From NCBI GenBank assembly GCA_021030905.1, contig JAGFMI010000001.1:1798001-1862000 (forward strand): a stretch of 64,000 nt of DNA, given 5' to 3'. This DNA comes from Pyrenula massariospora. Lineage: Eukaryota > Ascomycota > Eurotiomycetes > Pyrenulales > Pyrenulaceae. Made by a program: the position numbers and the translations under genes. The notes under the pieces are model-generated. The model saw only the letters and a program-made list of their open reading frames with translations. It had not been told where the DNA came from and ran no database searches. Positions 35,360-46,027 of the stretch are shown here, piece after piece (the first letter of the stretch is position 1; every line of letters starts with the position of its first letter).

Positions 35360-37551
35360 TCAAGAATCCGGCGCCCTCAGCACAACCCCCGGCTTCCCCA
35401 AGTACCACGCCAAATCCTCCCCGCCCCCCGTCTCCCGATCCCTGACCTCCCGCCCCGTCCACCCGTTCCCCAGAAACCCCCACATGTTCCCCGTCGCGTC
35501 CGCGTACTCGTACTCCCAGTCCTCGTAGCGGGGTTCGTCGATGGTTTCGTAGTAGTGCAGGCTCGAGCCTGGGCGTTTTTAGTGTTAGGGTTTAGACTAT
35601 GCGAGGGAGGGGAGGTGAGGGGGGGGGGAAAAGGGTACCGGGCCAGATGCTAATGACCTTCCCCTCGGCCTTGCCGCCTTTGTACCACGACTTGCAGGGG
35701 TCGGAGAAGACCATGCGCTGCAGGAACTTTTGGTGGTGGGTGTTGAGGTGGGTGACTACGGAGGGTTTGACGGTGAAGGATCTTTGAACGTGAGCATTCT
35801 ATATCAGCGGGTGGGTCATGGGTGGAAAGGAAGTTTTTAGTACTTGGGAAGCGGGAGGGGGAGGGGAGGGGGATAGAACTGACTTGATCTTCTGCCGCTG
35901 CATCTTAGCCACAAACCGCACCATGTATTCGCACTGCTTCTCGAGCACCGGGATCAGCGTCCCATTGCTGATCGGCGCGTTGGGCCCGAGGAACATGAAG
36001 TAGTTCGGAAAGCTGGGGATGGCCATGGCGAGATACGCCTCGACGTTCGCGGTGTCGGCCCAGCGCTCAGACAGATCGACGCCGCCCTTGCCGAGGAGGC
36101 GGAAGCGCGGGCGGTACGAGGTGTCGAAGCCGGTGGCGCAGATGATCGCGTCGACGTCGTGGTGCTTGCCGTCGCTCGTGACGAGGCCGGTGGGCGTGAC
36201 GTGGGAGATGTCCGCGGTGACGACGGAGACGTTGGGTTTGACGAGGGATTCGAGGAAGTTTTGGCCCGGGGTCAGGCGGCGGCAGCCGACGCCCCATTTG
36301 GGGGTGAGTTTGGCGGCGAGGTCTTCGTTGTCGTTGAGGCGGGATTTCATGAGTTTGGCGAATTCCTGGGGGTTTTGGGGTTAGAGTGGTATGGAAGGGG
36401 GGCATTGGAGATGGGCGTACGACTCGGGCGATTTGCTGTTTTTCGCTGTCTTTGAGGAATGTATCGAAGGTGCGATTCATGTCTCCTTCTATCTTTTTGC
36501 GGTAGGCAAGGAACATGTCTGGGTCGTTGCGAAAGGCTTCTTTGTCTTTGTCGGTGTAGTAGAAGTTCTTAGGTCCTTCGTTCTTTGGGTCGACGAAACC
36601 CTGGGAGGGGGCTATCCAGGTTGGGTTCCGGATGAAGGCTTTCATATGACTTACAACTGGTTCATGGACGTTAGCTCGACGAGGGCAATCTTTCTGTACA
36701 AGGGGAAATTGGCACCTGGCTGCAGTTCTGGGACAATTTGTATCGCTGAGGACCCTGAGCCCAAGACCGCAACCTTCTTATTGGAGAAGTCGGCCGAGTT
36801 GTCCCATTGCGCAGAATGGCAGAGGCTGCCTTCGAAGAAGGCTAGGCCAGGTATTTCCGGCCACCTCCATTTGTTCAACAAGCCGCAAGCATTGATAAGG
36901 ACATTACAATCCCGCTCAAAGGTTATTTTTTCTCCACTCTCCGGTGACGTGACTTCGAAGACTAGATGCCAAACACCTTGCTCATCGCTCCACTCGGCAC
37001 TATCCAATTTGTGCTGGTACTGAATATATTTGAAAAGGTCATGTTTCTCAGCAACTGCTTTGAGATAGCCATGTATTTCTAGAGAGCCGACATAGCTGTA
37101 GAAAAGGTCAGTCGATCTTGAGTGCGAGCTCTATGTTGAGTTGAGCTGACTATCTCGAATAATCTGGATTTGGCTCGAAGGTGTACGTGTATGCATGGGC
37201 CGGTACGTCGCCTTAATTGCATCAGCGTTGATCCGTTCTCAATGTCAGAGAAACTCACAGGCACAGCCAGGATAGCGATTTTCGAGCCTTTATTCAGTCA
37301 ATGTCAGCGCGTTCTTGCTACTAAAGCTCCTACTAGAATCAATACCAGGTCCCTCCTAAATCATTGTTCTTTTCATATATTGTGAAGTCACAATTTTGTA
37401 ACGTCTCTTGAACTCTGATGGCCGTGGCAAGACCTGAAACGCCTGCGCCAATGCACACAACAGAGACCGGCGAGGAGGAATTTAGTGTCTCCTCCCGGAT
37501 GCTGTAGTCTGGATTTATGAAGCCATTATGCTGGACGTCAAAGTCTCCCAT
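35360..37551 (-). CDS. Baeyer-Villiger-type flavin-dependent monooxygenase
   Basis: Eight exons on minus: 37551-37346, 37287-37259, 37211-37151, 37095-36716, 36656-36421, 36365-35884, 35781-35639 and 35568-35360, giving 581 aa, the normal length for class B flavoprotein monooxygenases. Signatures: FAD Rossmann motif VVCIGAGVSGLATAIR (~residues 32-47), then [21 protein letters not shown] across three exons; the BVMO-type fingerprint FEGSLCHSAQW; the NADPH Rossmann motif VAVLGSGSSAIQIVPEL; ATGFDTSYRPRF; and FLGPNAPISNG. Such enzymes use NADPH and O2 to insert oxygen next to a ketone or oxidise related carbonyls; substrate unknown. Neighbouring efflux-type MFS genes make a small metabolite-related pair possible, but no biosynthetic backbone enzyme is nearby. 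Exon 2 is only 29 nt. The two 3'-most thirds are GC3-rich. Confidence 0.9.
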
Positions 37552-39564
37552 TGCAGATACTTGAAGCAGAAATTTTCGCAGACGTGACAGCAGGAACGTA
37601 CAAGATATGGACAACAAGAGAGAGGTAGCTCGAATAGACAATAATGAAAATAAAGTCAAATCAAGGAAGTGGACAAAATGAAGCGTTGTGAGACAAACAA
37701 AACGCTTAGATAGCCAACCAAACTGCCCATTGCCTTGATCACTTGCAGCATGGTTCTGCCGATCTGCAACGAGTCTGATCTGTAGCATGGATGCAGAGAG
37801 ACGCAGTGTCACTTCTGAATTTATCCCCGGCAAGTCACCTGGAGATGCACATAGTAGGTCCGAAATACCGGCACTTGACACAGGCGACAAATTTAGAGCT
37901 GAAGGAGGGGTACTGTGTAAGGGCTTGTTGCTGAGGACTATGGTGTGGAGAAGCAAGATGCGGAGAGACAGGCGGGACCGAGTGTCTGGCAATCATGGTA
38001 CCAAAGACGGTGGGGAAGATAGAATTCGGGAAGTGCTAGGCACAGGAACAAGAGTTCGAAGGCAACGGTGACATACACATTGCCACCGAAACCTTTTGCT
38101 TGTCAGTGATCGAAGATTGGGAGTGGCCGATCTCGCATAGCAAATTTGGGCTTCTCAAAGACGCTCCTCAGCGTTGCAAATCGAATACCCCTACGACAGA
38201 ACGATTGTGCTCCGGACGAGCAGGATCATATGCAAATCAATGAACTTCCTGGTTCATATACCTTCTTTATAACTGGGTGGCCTACTCGGGGCATATGAAA
38301 CTTTAATGTCGATAACGAAGACATCAAACATGTGCTCACACTTCCGCTTCAAGACCAGCCAAGCACCCTCGTGAACGGAGAGCCATATGGAAATGTCACA
38401 AAAATGGACAAATAATCATCGAAAACGATGAATGGATTGACGGAGGTATCGAGCAGGGAGCCAATCGAATCAGTGAGGTATAAGCTATTGACCAAATAAG
38501 ATATTCCCCTATTAGGGCAAAAGAATTAAGCTTAAAGTGTAAGCTTCAACTTCAGGTCAAGAGAATGTGTAGTGAGTCTTGACGTTCATTTATAGGATGA
38601 TTTCTGTAAGAATGACGAGCATCATAGACCCTATGCAGTAACACCTGCGTAAAGCCAAGGAGACAAGACCAAACGGGCTCGTGAATGCGCAGTTTAGCAG
38701 TGCAAGGCTATGCGATGACAAGGCAGGGCGTACCAGCGGAGCGTATCAAGATATGGGCCATAATGAAGAAAGCATGGTGGATAGATTGCGTTGTGTTAAG
38801 CAGATCATTCTCAATGGATAGATGGCTTTGACTCGTTTGATGTCTCTAAGCTGACTATCCGGTGGAGCTCGAGCGAAGCACGCGAGACTTGACGGTTCAT
38901 GACCCATGATGGATCCTCAATACTCCACAGGCCCCGAAGGTCGAGGGGATTGAAAAGGACTTGGTACTTACGCACGTCTCCAGGTCAGCAACAAGTTTGA
39001 ATATCGAGCACGTCTCCAGACTGATGGCACTACAGACGTATACCTTTGGAGCCTCCCTGACGCGTGTTTTCAGGCAACAGGGAAGCAAAGCTGACTCATT
39101 GCAGACACTCAGATCAGACTCAGATGCTGGCCCGGCCGAATGGGCTTTTCCAAAATCAAGCCCACGGGACCATTTGGCTGAAGGCCAAAGTGAAGGAGCA
39201 GGTGATAATGAAAGAGGGTCCATTACTGCAGGTCTTCGGCCCCCAGATCTGCAGCTGATCAAAACACAGCGTCGATCAAAGGACGGAACAGGCGCCTTCG
39301 CTCGCGTGCTAGGTCGGATTTGGTCACCATCCTTCAGCCTTAGGGCTCTTCTTGCGAGAATGTCCGGGCCGTAGACATCTTCTTCTCCCAGAAAACCTTC
39401 TCTCAAGATTATCGCAAGAGATGGCACATTCCTGATTGTGAATTGTTGACGGGAAGGACCATCTACCTATAGCTACCCGCGTTTTGACGGGAGATCCTCG
39501 CCTAAAGTCTTTAAGCGACCCTTATTCGGCTCCCCGCAACACCGCCAAGCACGGCTGGCCCGCC
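37552..39564. promoter_or_regulatory. Divergent intergenic region, monooxygenase / CorA-like
   Basis: 2.0 kb carrying both promoters. The frame leading into the CorA gene is open back to 39442 without an ATG, and ACCTATAG just before 39471 could be a splice acceptor, so an upstream exon of that gene may lie here. Nothing else is recognised. Confidence 0.35.
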
Positions 39565-42054
39565 ATGAGCTCCATGCCCAGGTACATCAACTACCCAAGA
39601 CCTTCGAGTCCTGGAGCTTTCAACTTCCAGGCGCCAGACGCCCGTCGCTCTCCCGAAAATCCTACCGTCGTCGACACGTATCCTGCCAGAGGTTCAATCC
39701 CCTACATTCACGAGGATGATCCTCCGCCCTGGAAACACAACGGCCATGGTAACGGCCGGCCCACGAGCCCGAGCCTACCATGGCACAAGCCCATTTCGCA
39801 GCTAGACATCAAACAAGGACGAGTGCTCGTCATTGATTTTCAGAAGGCCACATCGGCCGATGCCAACCGCAGAAAGGTCATCGCTCGAGAAGTCTTTTCC
39901 ATTGAAGGGCTCCGCAACCTCTACAAAGAATCCAACCGGACAGACGAAGCCAACAAATCGCTTCGGCTGTTTCATGTCCAGAACGCTCCGTGGGCAACAC
40001 GATTTCTGCTGAAGAAATTCAATATCCATGACAAGGATGATGTCGTGGGCACAGACTTTGGGCATTATGCTCGGTACAAAAGACCAGAACGGAGGGGCGG
40101 AAAGCCTTTTCTAACGGGAAGGACCTGGACAGTGACCCATGATCCGTGGAGAGGAATAGCAAAGACGAGCTTCGGACTTGACTATCTTAAGCCCTACCCA
40201 GTGAAGGATGATGCTGCGCGAGGGAGAAGCAATAGTAGGCGGGATTTCGACGCCGAGAACCTGAAGATGATGGAGTTCAACTGTTACGACCGAGACGAAA
40301 ATCCAGCCTACGGCTACGACGTGTTTATTCAGCGCCTGTCGTGCTATGTTCAGCACAAAGAGAGATCGCCTCCATCGCCAAGCAAGGTGGTGGAAAATCC
40401 CTACCACAACGGATCCGTTGACGATCCCGGAAGCCAAAAGTACAGACCTAAATTGGAAACTCTTGATAACGAGAATGCCATAATCATATTCGAAAATTCT
40501 CACTCAGGGCTTATTACCGACACGCTTATTCCAGCTCGCGAAGAATGGGAAAAGCACTGGCGCAGACTGCCCTTTTATCTTGCTTACGAGTCTACCAGCG
40601 TTAAAGAGAACGAAGACCTGCTAGGTCTACAGTGTGCAAAAATGATACTTGATGACGTCTTCAAGGGCTTAGTATACAACTGGGACTGGTTCATGGAGAT
40701 CGCGCAAACACATGTATCGATCCTGGAGGATAAGATATATGACCAGCCTGCTGACGAGACACGTGCTCCAGAGCTTTGGAACAATAGCTCTCTGTGGCTA
40801 AAAGTGGAAAAATTGATTTTTACTCATATGGATGTCGCCAAGGATATGAGACTTCGCCTCCGCGAGCTCACCGAAGACATTCCTGACGAGACCGGCGAAC
40901 GCGACAACGAGTATTGGCTCGAAGAGATCCCTCACGACTTCGACCGCCTTAGTACCGTCGTCCAAGAAGATCTTACCAAACCCACTCAAGCCCTGATCTC
41001 GCTCCTCTATCAAAGTGTCTCTATCCGCGATTCCCGCCACTCTCTTCAGCTTGGAACATCTATGTGGAGGCTGAGTTGGATCACTTTCATCTTCCTACCG
41101 CTCACTTTTATGGTCGGCTTCTTTGGGATGAACGTCGATACCTTTCAAGCCAATCCATCTATCAAATGGTACTTCATTGTCGCGATCCCTTTCATGTTTT
41201 GCATTCTTGGCTTGTGGTATATAATGAAACACATTCTCGCCCGCCAACGCCAGACCCCGTACCAGCGCGGCATCTACGAGAACTTCTTCCACGACCTCGC
41301 CGTCGAAAACCCGACGCTGTGGTCCCGCGCGGGACCCCGCGATGGCATCATCCCCTCCTCCCGCCTCGACAAGATCAAGTGGTCGCTCATCCGCCTCTGG
41401 AGCCGGCCGGAGAAAACCATCCGCGCGACCGACGCGTCGGGGCAGAACAGCAGCGCCGCCGACGACCTGGGCGAGTGGTCCAAGATCAAGCGCTACCTGA
41501 TCCGCCAGTGGACGCGCGAGATATCCTCCCTCCAGCGCCGTCCCGGGTCCGCCGGCGACGGAAACCTGACGGACCTGGAAGAGGGCAATGCGGACGACGA
41601 CCTGGGGATCGTCGCAGACGGCCTCATGGGCGCCACGGAACTCCTCACCGTGCCGGCTGCAAACGTCGTCGAAGAGAGCGCCGCGCCGGGCCATCTCAAG
41701 TTCGTGCGTGCGAGTCTCCCTGGCGGCCCGCACGTGGAGAGCACGGGAGGCGGCGGCGGAAGCAACCGCGGGAGTGCGGCGGGGAGTCCCGTCATCAGGG
41801 CAGCAGCGGCGGCAAGGCGGAAGAGCAGCAGCGAAGGGAGGAACAGCGGGGTGTTGGTGGAGGAGGAGGATCCGACGTGGTTGACGGAGCTGGGGAGGCA
41901 GGGGAAGGGGTGGTGGTGGAGTGCCAAGGAGAGGAGTCGGTCGAGGGGGAGCGCCACGGGGAGTCCGAGGAGGAGTCCGAAGATTGGGGCGGCGCGGAGT
42001 CAGAGTCGGTCGGGGAGTGCGGCGGGAGAGGAGAGGCGGCCGGGGTCGCCTTGA
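39565..42054 (+). CDS. CorA-like Mg2+ (metal ion) transporter with long C-terminal tail
   Basis: Single exon, 829 aa from ATG 39565. The frame is open further upstream but has no ATG before the in-frame stop at 39439-39441, so either this ATG or an upstream spliced exon is the start. The N-terminal ~500 residues form the large cytosolic domain (e.g. RLFHVQNAPWATRFLLKKFN; PFYLAYESTSVKENEDLLGL). Two adjacent transmembrane segments follow: ITFIFLPLTFMVGFFGMNVD, carrying the Gly-Met-Asn motif that forms the CorA pore entrance, and WYFIVAIPFMFCILGLWYIM. A ~270-residue polar, Ser/Arg/Gly-rich tail follows the second segment, much longer than in classical CorA. The family forms homopentameric channels for Mg2+ or related cations, usually at the plasma membrane in fungi. 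Residues past ~570 use strongly GC-ending codons. Confidence 0.85.
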   Translation: MSSMPRYINYPRPSSPGAFNFQAPDARRSPENPTVVDTYPARGSIPYIHEDDPPPWKHNGHGNGRPTSPSLPWHKPISQLDIKQGRVLVIDFQKATSADANRRKVIAREVFSIEGLRNLYKESNRTDEANKSLRLFHVQNAPWATRFLLKKFNIHDKDDVVGTDFGHYARYKRPERRGGKPFLTGRTWTVTHDPWRGIAKTSFGLDYLKPYPVKDDAARGRSNSRRDFDAENLKMMEFNCYDRDENPAYGYDVFIQRLSCYVQHKERSPPSPSKVVENPYHNGSVDDPGSQKYRPKLETLDNENAIIIFENSHSGLITDTLIPAREEWEKHWRRLPFYLAYESTSVKENEDLLGLQCAKMILDDVFKGLVYNWDWFMEIAQTHVSILEDKIYDQPADETRAPELWNNSSLWLKVEKLIFTHMDVAKDMRLRLRELTEDIPDETGERDNEYWLEEIPHDFDRLSTVVQEDLTKPTQALISLLYQSVSIRDSRHSLQLGTSMWRLSWITFIFLPLTFMVGFFGMNVDTFQANPSIKWYFIVAIPFMFCILGLWYIMKHILARQRQTPYQRGIYENFFHDLAVENPTLWSRAGPRDGIIPSSRLDKIKWSLIRLWSRPEKTIRATDASGQNSSAADDLGEWSKIKRYLIRQWTREISSLQRRPGSAGDGNLTDLEEGNADDDLGIVADGLMGATELLTVPAANVVEESAAPGHLKFVRASLPGGPHVESTGGGGGSNRGSAAGSPVIRAAAAARRKSSSEGRNSGVLVEEEDPTWLTELGRQGKGWWWSAKERSRSRGSATGSPRRSPKIGAARSQSRSGSAAGEERRPGSP

Positions 42055-43297
42055 TGGTGAGGCGTTGGGTGGTGAGGAGTTGAAGGAGGGTGTAGTATTT
42101 TGTTGTTGGGTAGAGGTGAGCATTTGTGATATGCATTGTGCTGTTTTGTCATTGATGGTGTAGCTTTGGGCATAGCGGTGGTAGGTTGGCTTACGGTTAA
42201 TGAGAAGGCTTGACGGGAAATATTGTACATATCAGCATCAAGGGCATTACTATTAATTGCTCTTCTCACAAGTCGAAGAGGCCTTCCCTGGTTACCAGCG
42301 AGTGCTGTCAAGCGCGCAAAGGCCTGAGATCCATCGATATAGCGGTGATGGCTTTCGGGTACAGAGACTATAAGAGAGCGTCGAGGTTGCCTGATGGGAC
42401 AGTTGCTTACATTGACGTGTTCTTGTACATACATCAACGGCATACTATCTACAAAATCTTCAAGTTCCCTGGCACCTGATTAATCCGGTTATTGTGAAAG
42501 CGTCTGTCGGTATGGACTCCATAACTCGGCTGTAATTGCGGAATTGTTTAATACAATACGTTGTCAACCCTCGGATTCCGGAACCTGGGATGCGTAAGCG
42601 TGCCTGTGAAGATTCCAGGACCCTTACGGACACAGAGCGTAAAAGGCTGTGGAGCTTCGCGAAGACGCATGTGGTTGCTTAACTTAGATTAAGCTTTTGC
42701 TAGTATTGTGAGAACAGAGAGGGCTGTTGACTTCAGATGTCGGCGATGATTTCTGCGAAGGGCCGATATAGGTGAGGTGGCTGGTGACTGTGTACAAAGT
42801 CAGCCAGCTCTCTGCGGTGCAGCATTTTCGTCAATCAAGCAGTTCACGCCTTTGACGGTTCTGAAGCCGTGATGGATCTCATCTGTTTCGTGTTTCGTTC
42901 GCAGTGCCCCCGTTTTGGGGGGGTGGGGGGAGGTTCTCGGCCCAATAGTGGTCACTGTTACCCCTGTGCGCGTCTTCCCTTCGATCTTCTTCTCTGCGCT
43001 GTTTGAGGCGATGACAATCAAGTCTTGATAGAGGCAAGTGATTTAGCTTCGTTGTGAACTTCTCGCACCGGTCTCCACCATTTCACCTTGTTAGAAGAGG
43101 CTGTTGAAGCACCGCCTGGGCCTGACTGGGCGGACTTTCGTGAGTTACACGCTAGTGATGGTGGAGACGGTCGGCTCTCGAGGCTGGTCTCTATTAGAAG
43201 GCGTAGAGTATCCGATTTTGAGCTGGACGGGCGCGAATGCTTACTGTCAGATGCGCTATGAATCTTGAACTTCAGCCTCGTCTGCGTGCCTTCTGAT
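42055..43297. other. Intergenic region, CorA-like to HET gene 1
   Basis: Convergent spacer of 1.2 kb; a G-rich run (GGGGGGGTGGGGGG-like) lies at about 42917-42931. No gene is supported. Confidence 0.4.
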
Positions 43298-45944
43298 TCA
43301 CAAGATTTCCAACTCTTGTTCCTCCACGCCACCGAACCAACCTTGGATGACATCTACATCAGACGCCTCATCGTCCTCCTCGTCTTCATCCACAGCCATC
43401 TTCGTCACCACCATATCCTCGTCCTCCTCGTCCTCGTCCTCTTCTACCACCACCTCCAGCTCCACCTTCCCCTTCCCCTTCTCCTCCTCCTCCTCCTCCT
43501 CCTCCTCCTCCTCCTCCTCCTCCTCCTCTTCTTCTTCTTCTTCTTCCTTCTTCTTCATCTTCATCTTCTTTTCCAACTCCTTCTGTCTCTTCTTCATGAT
43601 CTTCCTCCTCTTCCTCCTCACCCTCTTCTTCTTCCTCTGCTCAGTCTCCCACGTGCTGATCTCGATCGTGCCAATCCGCCGTAATGCCGTTGTCTCCGCT
43701 ATGGGTTCAAGTGCCAGAACCCCGCCGTGAAGACGGTCGAACTTTGTATATTGGCCGACGAGCAGCGCCAGAACCATTGGATATTTATTCGTGGCAAGTT
43801 CGGACTTTGAAGGTATATGATAGCTCGGGACAATCTCGTCAGAACACGGGACTGACCGATACTGGAAGACTTCGTCGGGCCAGAATGTGGCATGTATCGA
43901 CCACGTTGTGGGAAATAGCGGATGCGAGACTAAAAACTCATTTCTCGTCTCGCGGTCATTTTGGAAGCGGTAGACAGACACACGAGTCATCCTACCTCGG
44001 ACGCGCAGTCTGGCGCTGGTGACCTGCCCAAAAGGATCGTAGCTGTTCAGGAGTGTGGTGGAAACCTCAAGGATTTCCAGCTCGCATTTTCCATCCTCGG
44101 GGGGTTCGTCATCCGTCCACGATCCAAAGGGATGAGCGATTGAAAAATCCTGCGACGCCCAAGACCATGAGGGAGCTCTGTAGGGAGTATCAGGGGCTGA
44201 GGGTATTGGTTGCGAAGATCGAAGCGCTTCTTTCGAATATGTATCACCTTGGCGGTGCCAGAGAAGACCTCTGAAAAGGTCATTTCGCCATAGGCCAGCC
44301 ACGTAAAAATCGTGACCAAGTGGCCCAGGATGAGAGATCCTGGCTATTCCAGAGATTGCAGGGAGTTTGTCCGTGGGCACGGAAAGATTTCGCTTTGAAT
44401 ATTCTCCCACCATTCTCCGCCACCAACCGTAATATTCGGACACGTTTTTGAAGCTTGGAATTTTATCTTGGATCGCGCTGATCGAGTACTCTGGAAAGTA
44501 TGATACTGTACGATGACATGCTTCTATACGTCGAGAAACCATACATCGAAAGTCCATCTGGTAACGGCCGATATTGAGCACACGGCTCGGAAGCAACTTC
44601 TCCTGTAGGCACCATCCACGTGTACCGAGAATGGTGTTTTCCTGAGACCGCAGAACTTGCGTGAAAGTATTTTTTTGACCGTCTTTTGGGTGCCCTGGGA
44701 ACCATATTGAAACCACCCCAGCAGGTTCACCGTCTCGGTCGCGATACTGAAGAGTGCATGGCAGCCACCGAAGAAATTCGCGGGGATGCAGAAACCCTGA
44801 GAGTGAATCTTCAGCATCACATGCTGCAAGGGTAAGGCTTGAGCCGCCATAAATAGAAGCCATCTTCGCGCATTCCAAGTTCCGGTCATTCGGATCGTCT
44901 TGCACAATGGAGAGAGAATCTATCCACAGATAGTTGAACCCAAGCAACCATGTAGCGGTCGCAGCATCGCTGAAAGTCTGCGGAAGAGTGGCGATTGGTA
45001 TATCATATAAGCGATTCGAGAGATTTTTGCGCAATGTTGGAGTGCTTTCCTCCCCAGAACCTTTGCCCCAGCAATGTGATAGAGTCACATAGTCATATCT
45101 CCGGGATACTGCAGTCTCAATCAACCTCATTTTCGTTCCGTCTTCGTATATATACAGTAGGCGAGTCGGGTTATCTCTCGGGGGGTCTCGGCGACAAGGG
45201 GCATGACGAGACCGGCATTCCTCGATCCACCGTTTGGCAAGCTCCATTTCCGGTCGTAGTTGAGGTAGCCGACCGAAGAACTGCCCTTCCAGCATTGCTT
45301 GAGAATCTGCGGAAGTAATTTTCAGCGTATTAAGGAAGTAAAGGAGGAGACAGACACAAACCAACTATCGTCGCAACGGTTAAACCAATGCTTTGGTTAA
45401 CAGCTTCCCAGTCGGTATAGGAGTAAAAGATCGTGTCTACTCCAGAATCGACGCTATCAGATCTGCGTGAGATTTGGATTTTGAAGCTTGCAGAGTCAAC
45501 ATCAAGGCTTGCAGAGTCAACATCAAGGCTTGCAGAGTCAACATCAAGGCTTGCAGAGTCAACATCAAGGCTTGGAGAGTCAGCACGAGTTTTGCGTCTC
45601 TTGACACCGTTACAGGCATTGGTCAGAAACTCATCGCTTTCCTCCATCGAGATATCTGGGACCCTTGCTCGCCGGCGAGCGTTCATAGTTGTGAGAAATG
45701 CCATCCGAAGCAGACGGCATAGCTCGCATCCGCTCTCCGCCGCAATCTTCAGCTTTTGCCACGATTCGTGGTGAATGTACTCGAGTCCGTCCCTGACCTT
45801 GGAATTTTCCCTCCATAATAGGCCTGGAGGTCGGCAAAACGCCTTTTCGAATCCGAGGCAAAGTTCACAGAGATTTGAGTCGACCTCACGAGGCAATGGC
45901 TCCTTAGATGGGTTTAAAAGCCAGTACGTTGGCAACTCTAACAT
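43298..45944 (-). CDS. HET-domain (heterokaryon incompatibility-type) protein 1
   Basis: Two exons, 45944-45362 and 45306-43298, joined by a 55-nt intron (GTTTGT, branch GCTGAA, ...GCAG), give 863 aa. The open frame reaches 45986 only through a GTG; the first ATG is 45944 (MLELPTYWLLNPSKEPLPRE). The N-terminal part has Cys pairs (LCELCLGFEKAFC; SGCELCRLLRMAF) usual before the HET domain. HET motifs: YVTLSHCWGKG (~residue 267), FNYLWIDSLSIVQDDPNDR (~325) and TRGWCLQEKLLPSRVL (~420). HET proteins trigger growth arrest or cell death on non-self recognition after hyphal fusion and may also act in defence; the partner is unknown. Oddities: residues ~118-152 are five copies of the heptad SLDVDSA, and the C-terminus has a ~24-residue poly-Glu run followed by an acidic tail. 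Confidence 0.9.
43481..43546 (-). repeat. (CTC)n/(TTC)n microsatellite coding for poly-glutamate
   Basis: An uninterrupted CTC run at 43481-43528 continues as TTC to 43546 on the plus strand. On the minus strand it is read as GAG then GAA codons in HET gene 1, giving a run of about 22-24 glutamates. Such trinucleotide tracts change length readily. Confidence 0.95.
45487..45591 (-). repeat. 21-bp tandem repeat in the coding region of HET gene 1
   Basis: Four identical 21-bp copies (45487-45507, 45508-45528, 45529-45549, 45550-45570) and one diverged copy (45571-45591). Each unit encodes one SLDVDSA heptad in frame, so copy-number change would keep the frame. The perfect identity of four units points to recent expansion. 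Confidence 0.95.
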
Positions 45945-46027
45945 TGCAGCTCTCAAAGCGCAGATCAGAAAGTGTAGAAAGACCACACTATTATCAATCG
46001 AGGCTTGACCTAAGGAGTGCCATAAAT

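Noticed and set aside
37141-37211. Apparent AT-initiated (non-canonical) intron after TCGAG in the monooxygenase
   Set aside because: Moving the donor to the GTCAGC at 37150 gives a canonical GT-AG intron and the expected NPDYSRYYVGSLE text.
39484-39564. 27-codon extension of the CorA-like protein
   Set aside because: It would start at TTG. I use ATG 39565, while noting a possible upstream spliced exon.
41064-42123. Long plus- and minus-frame ORFs (339 and 342 codons)
   Set aside because: Out-of-frame and antisense shadows of the GC3-rich 3' part of the CorA-like gene.
43265-43730. Plus-strand poly-Leu/poly-Ser ORFs
   Set aside because: They are translations of the CTC/TTC microsatellite on the strand opposite HET gene 1.
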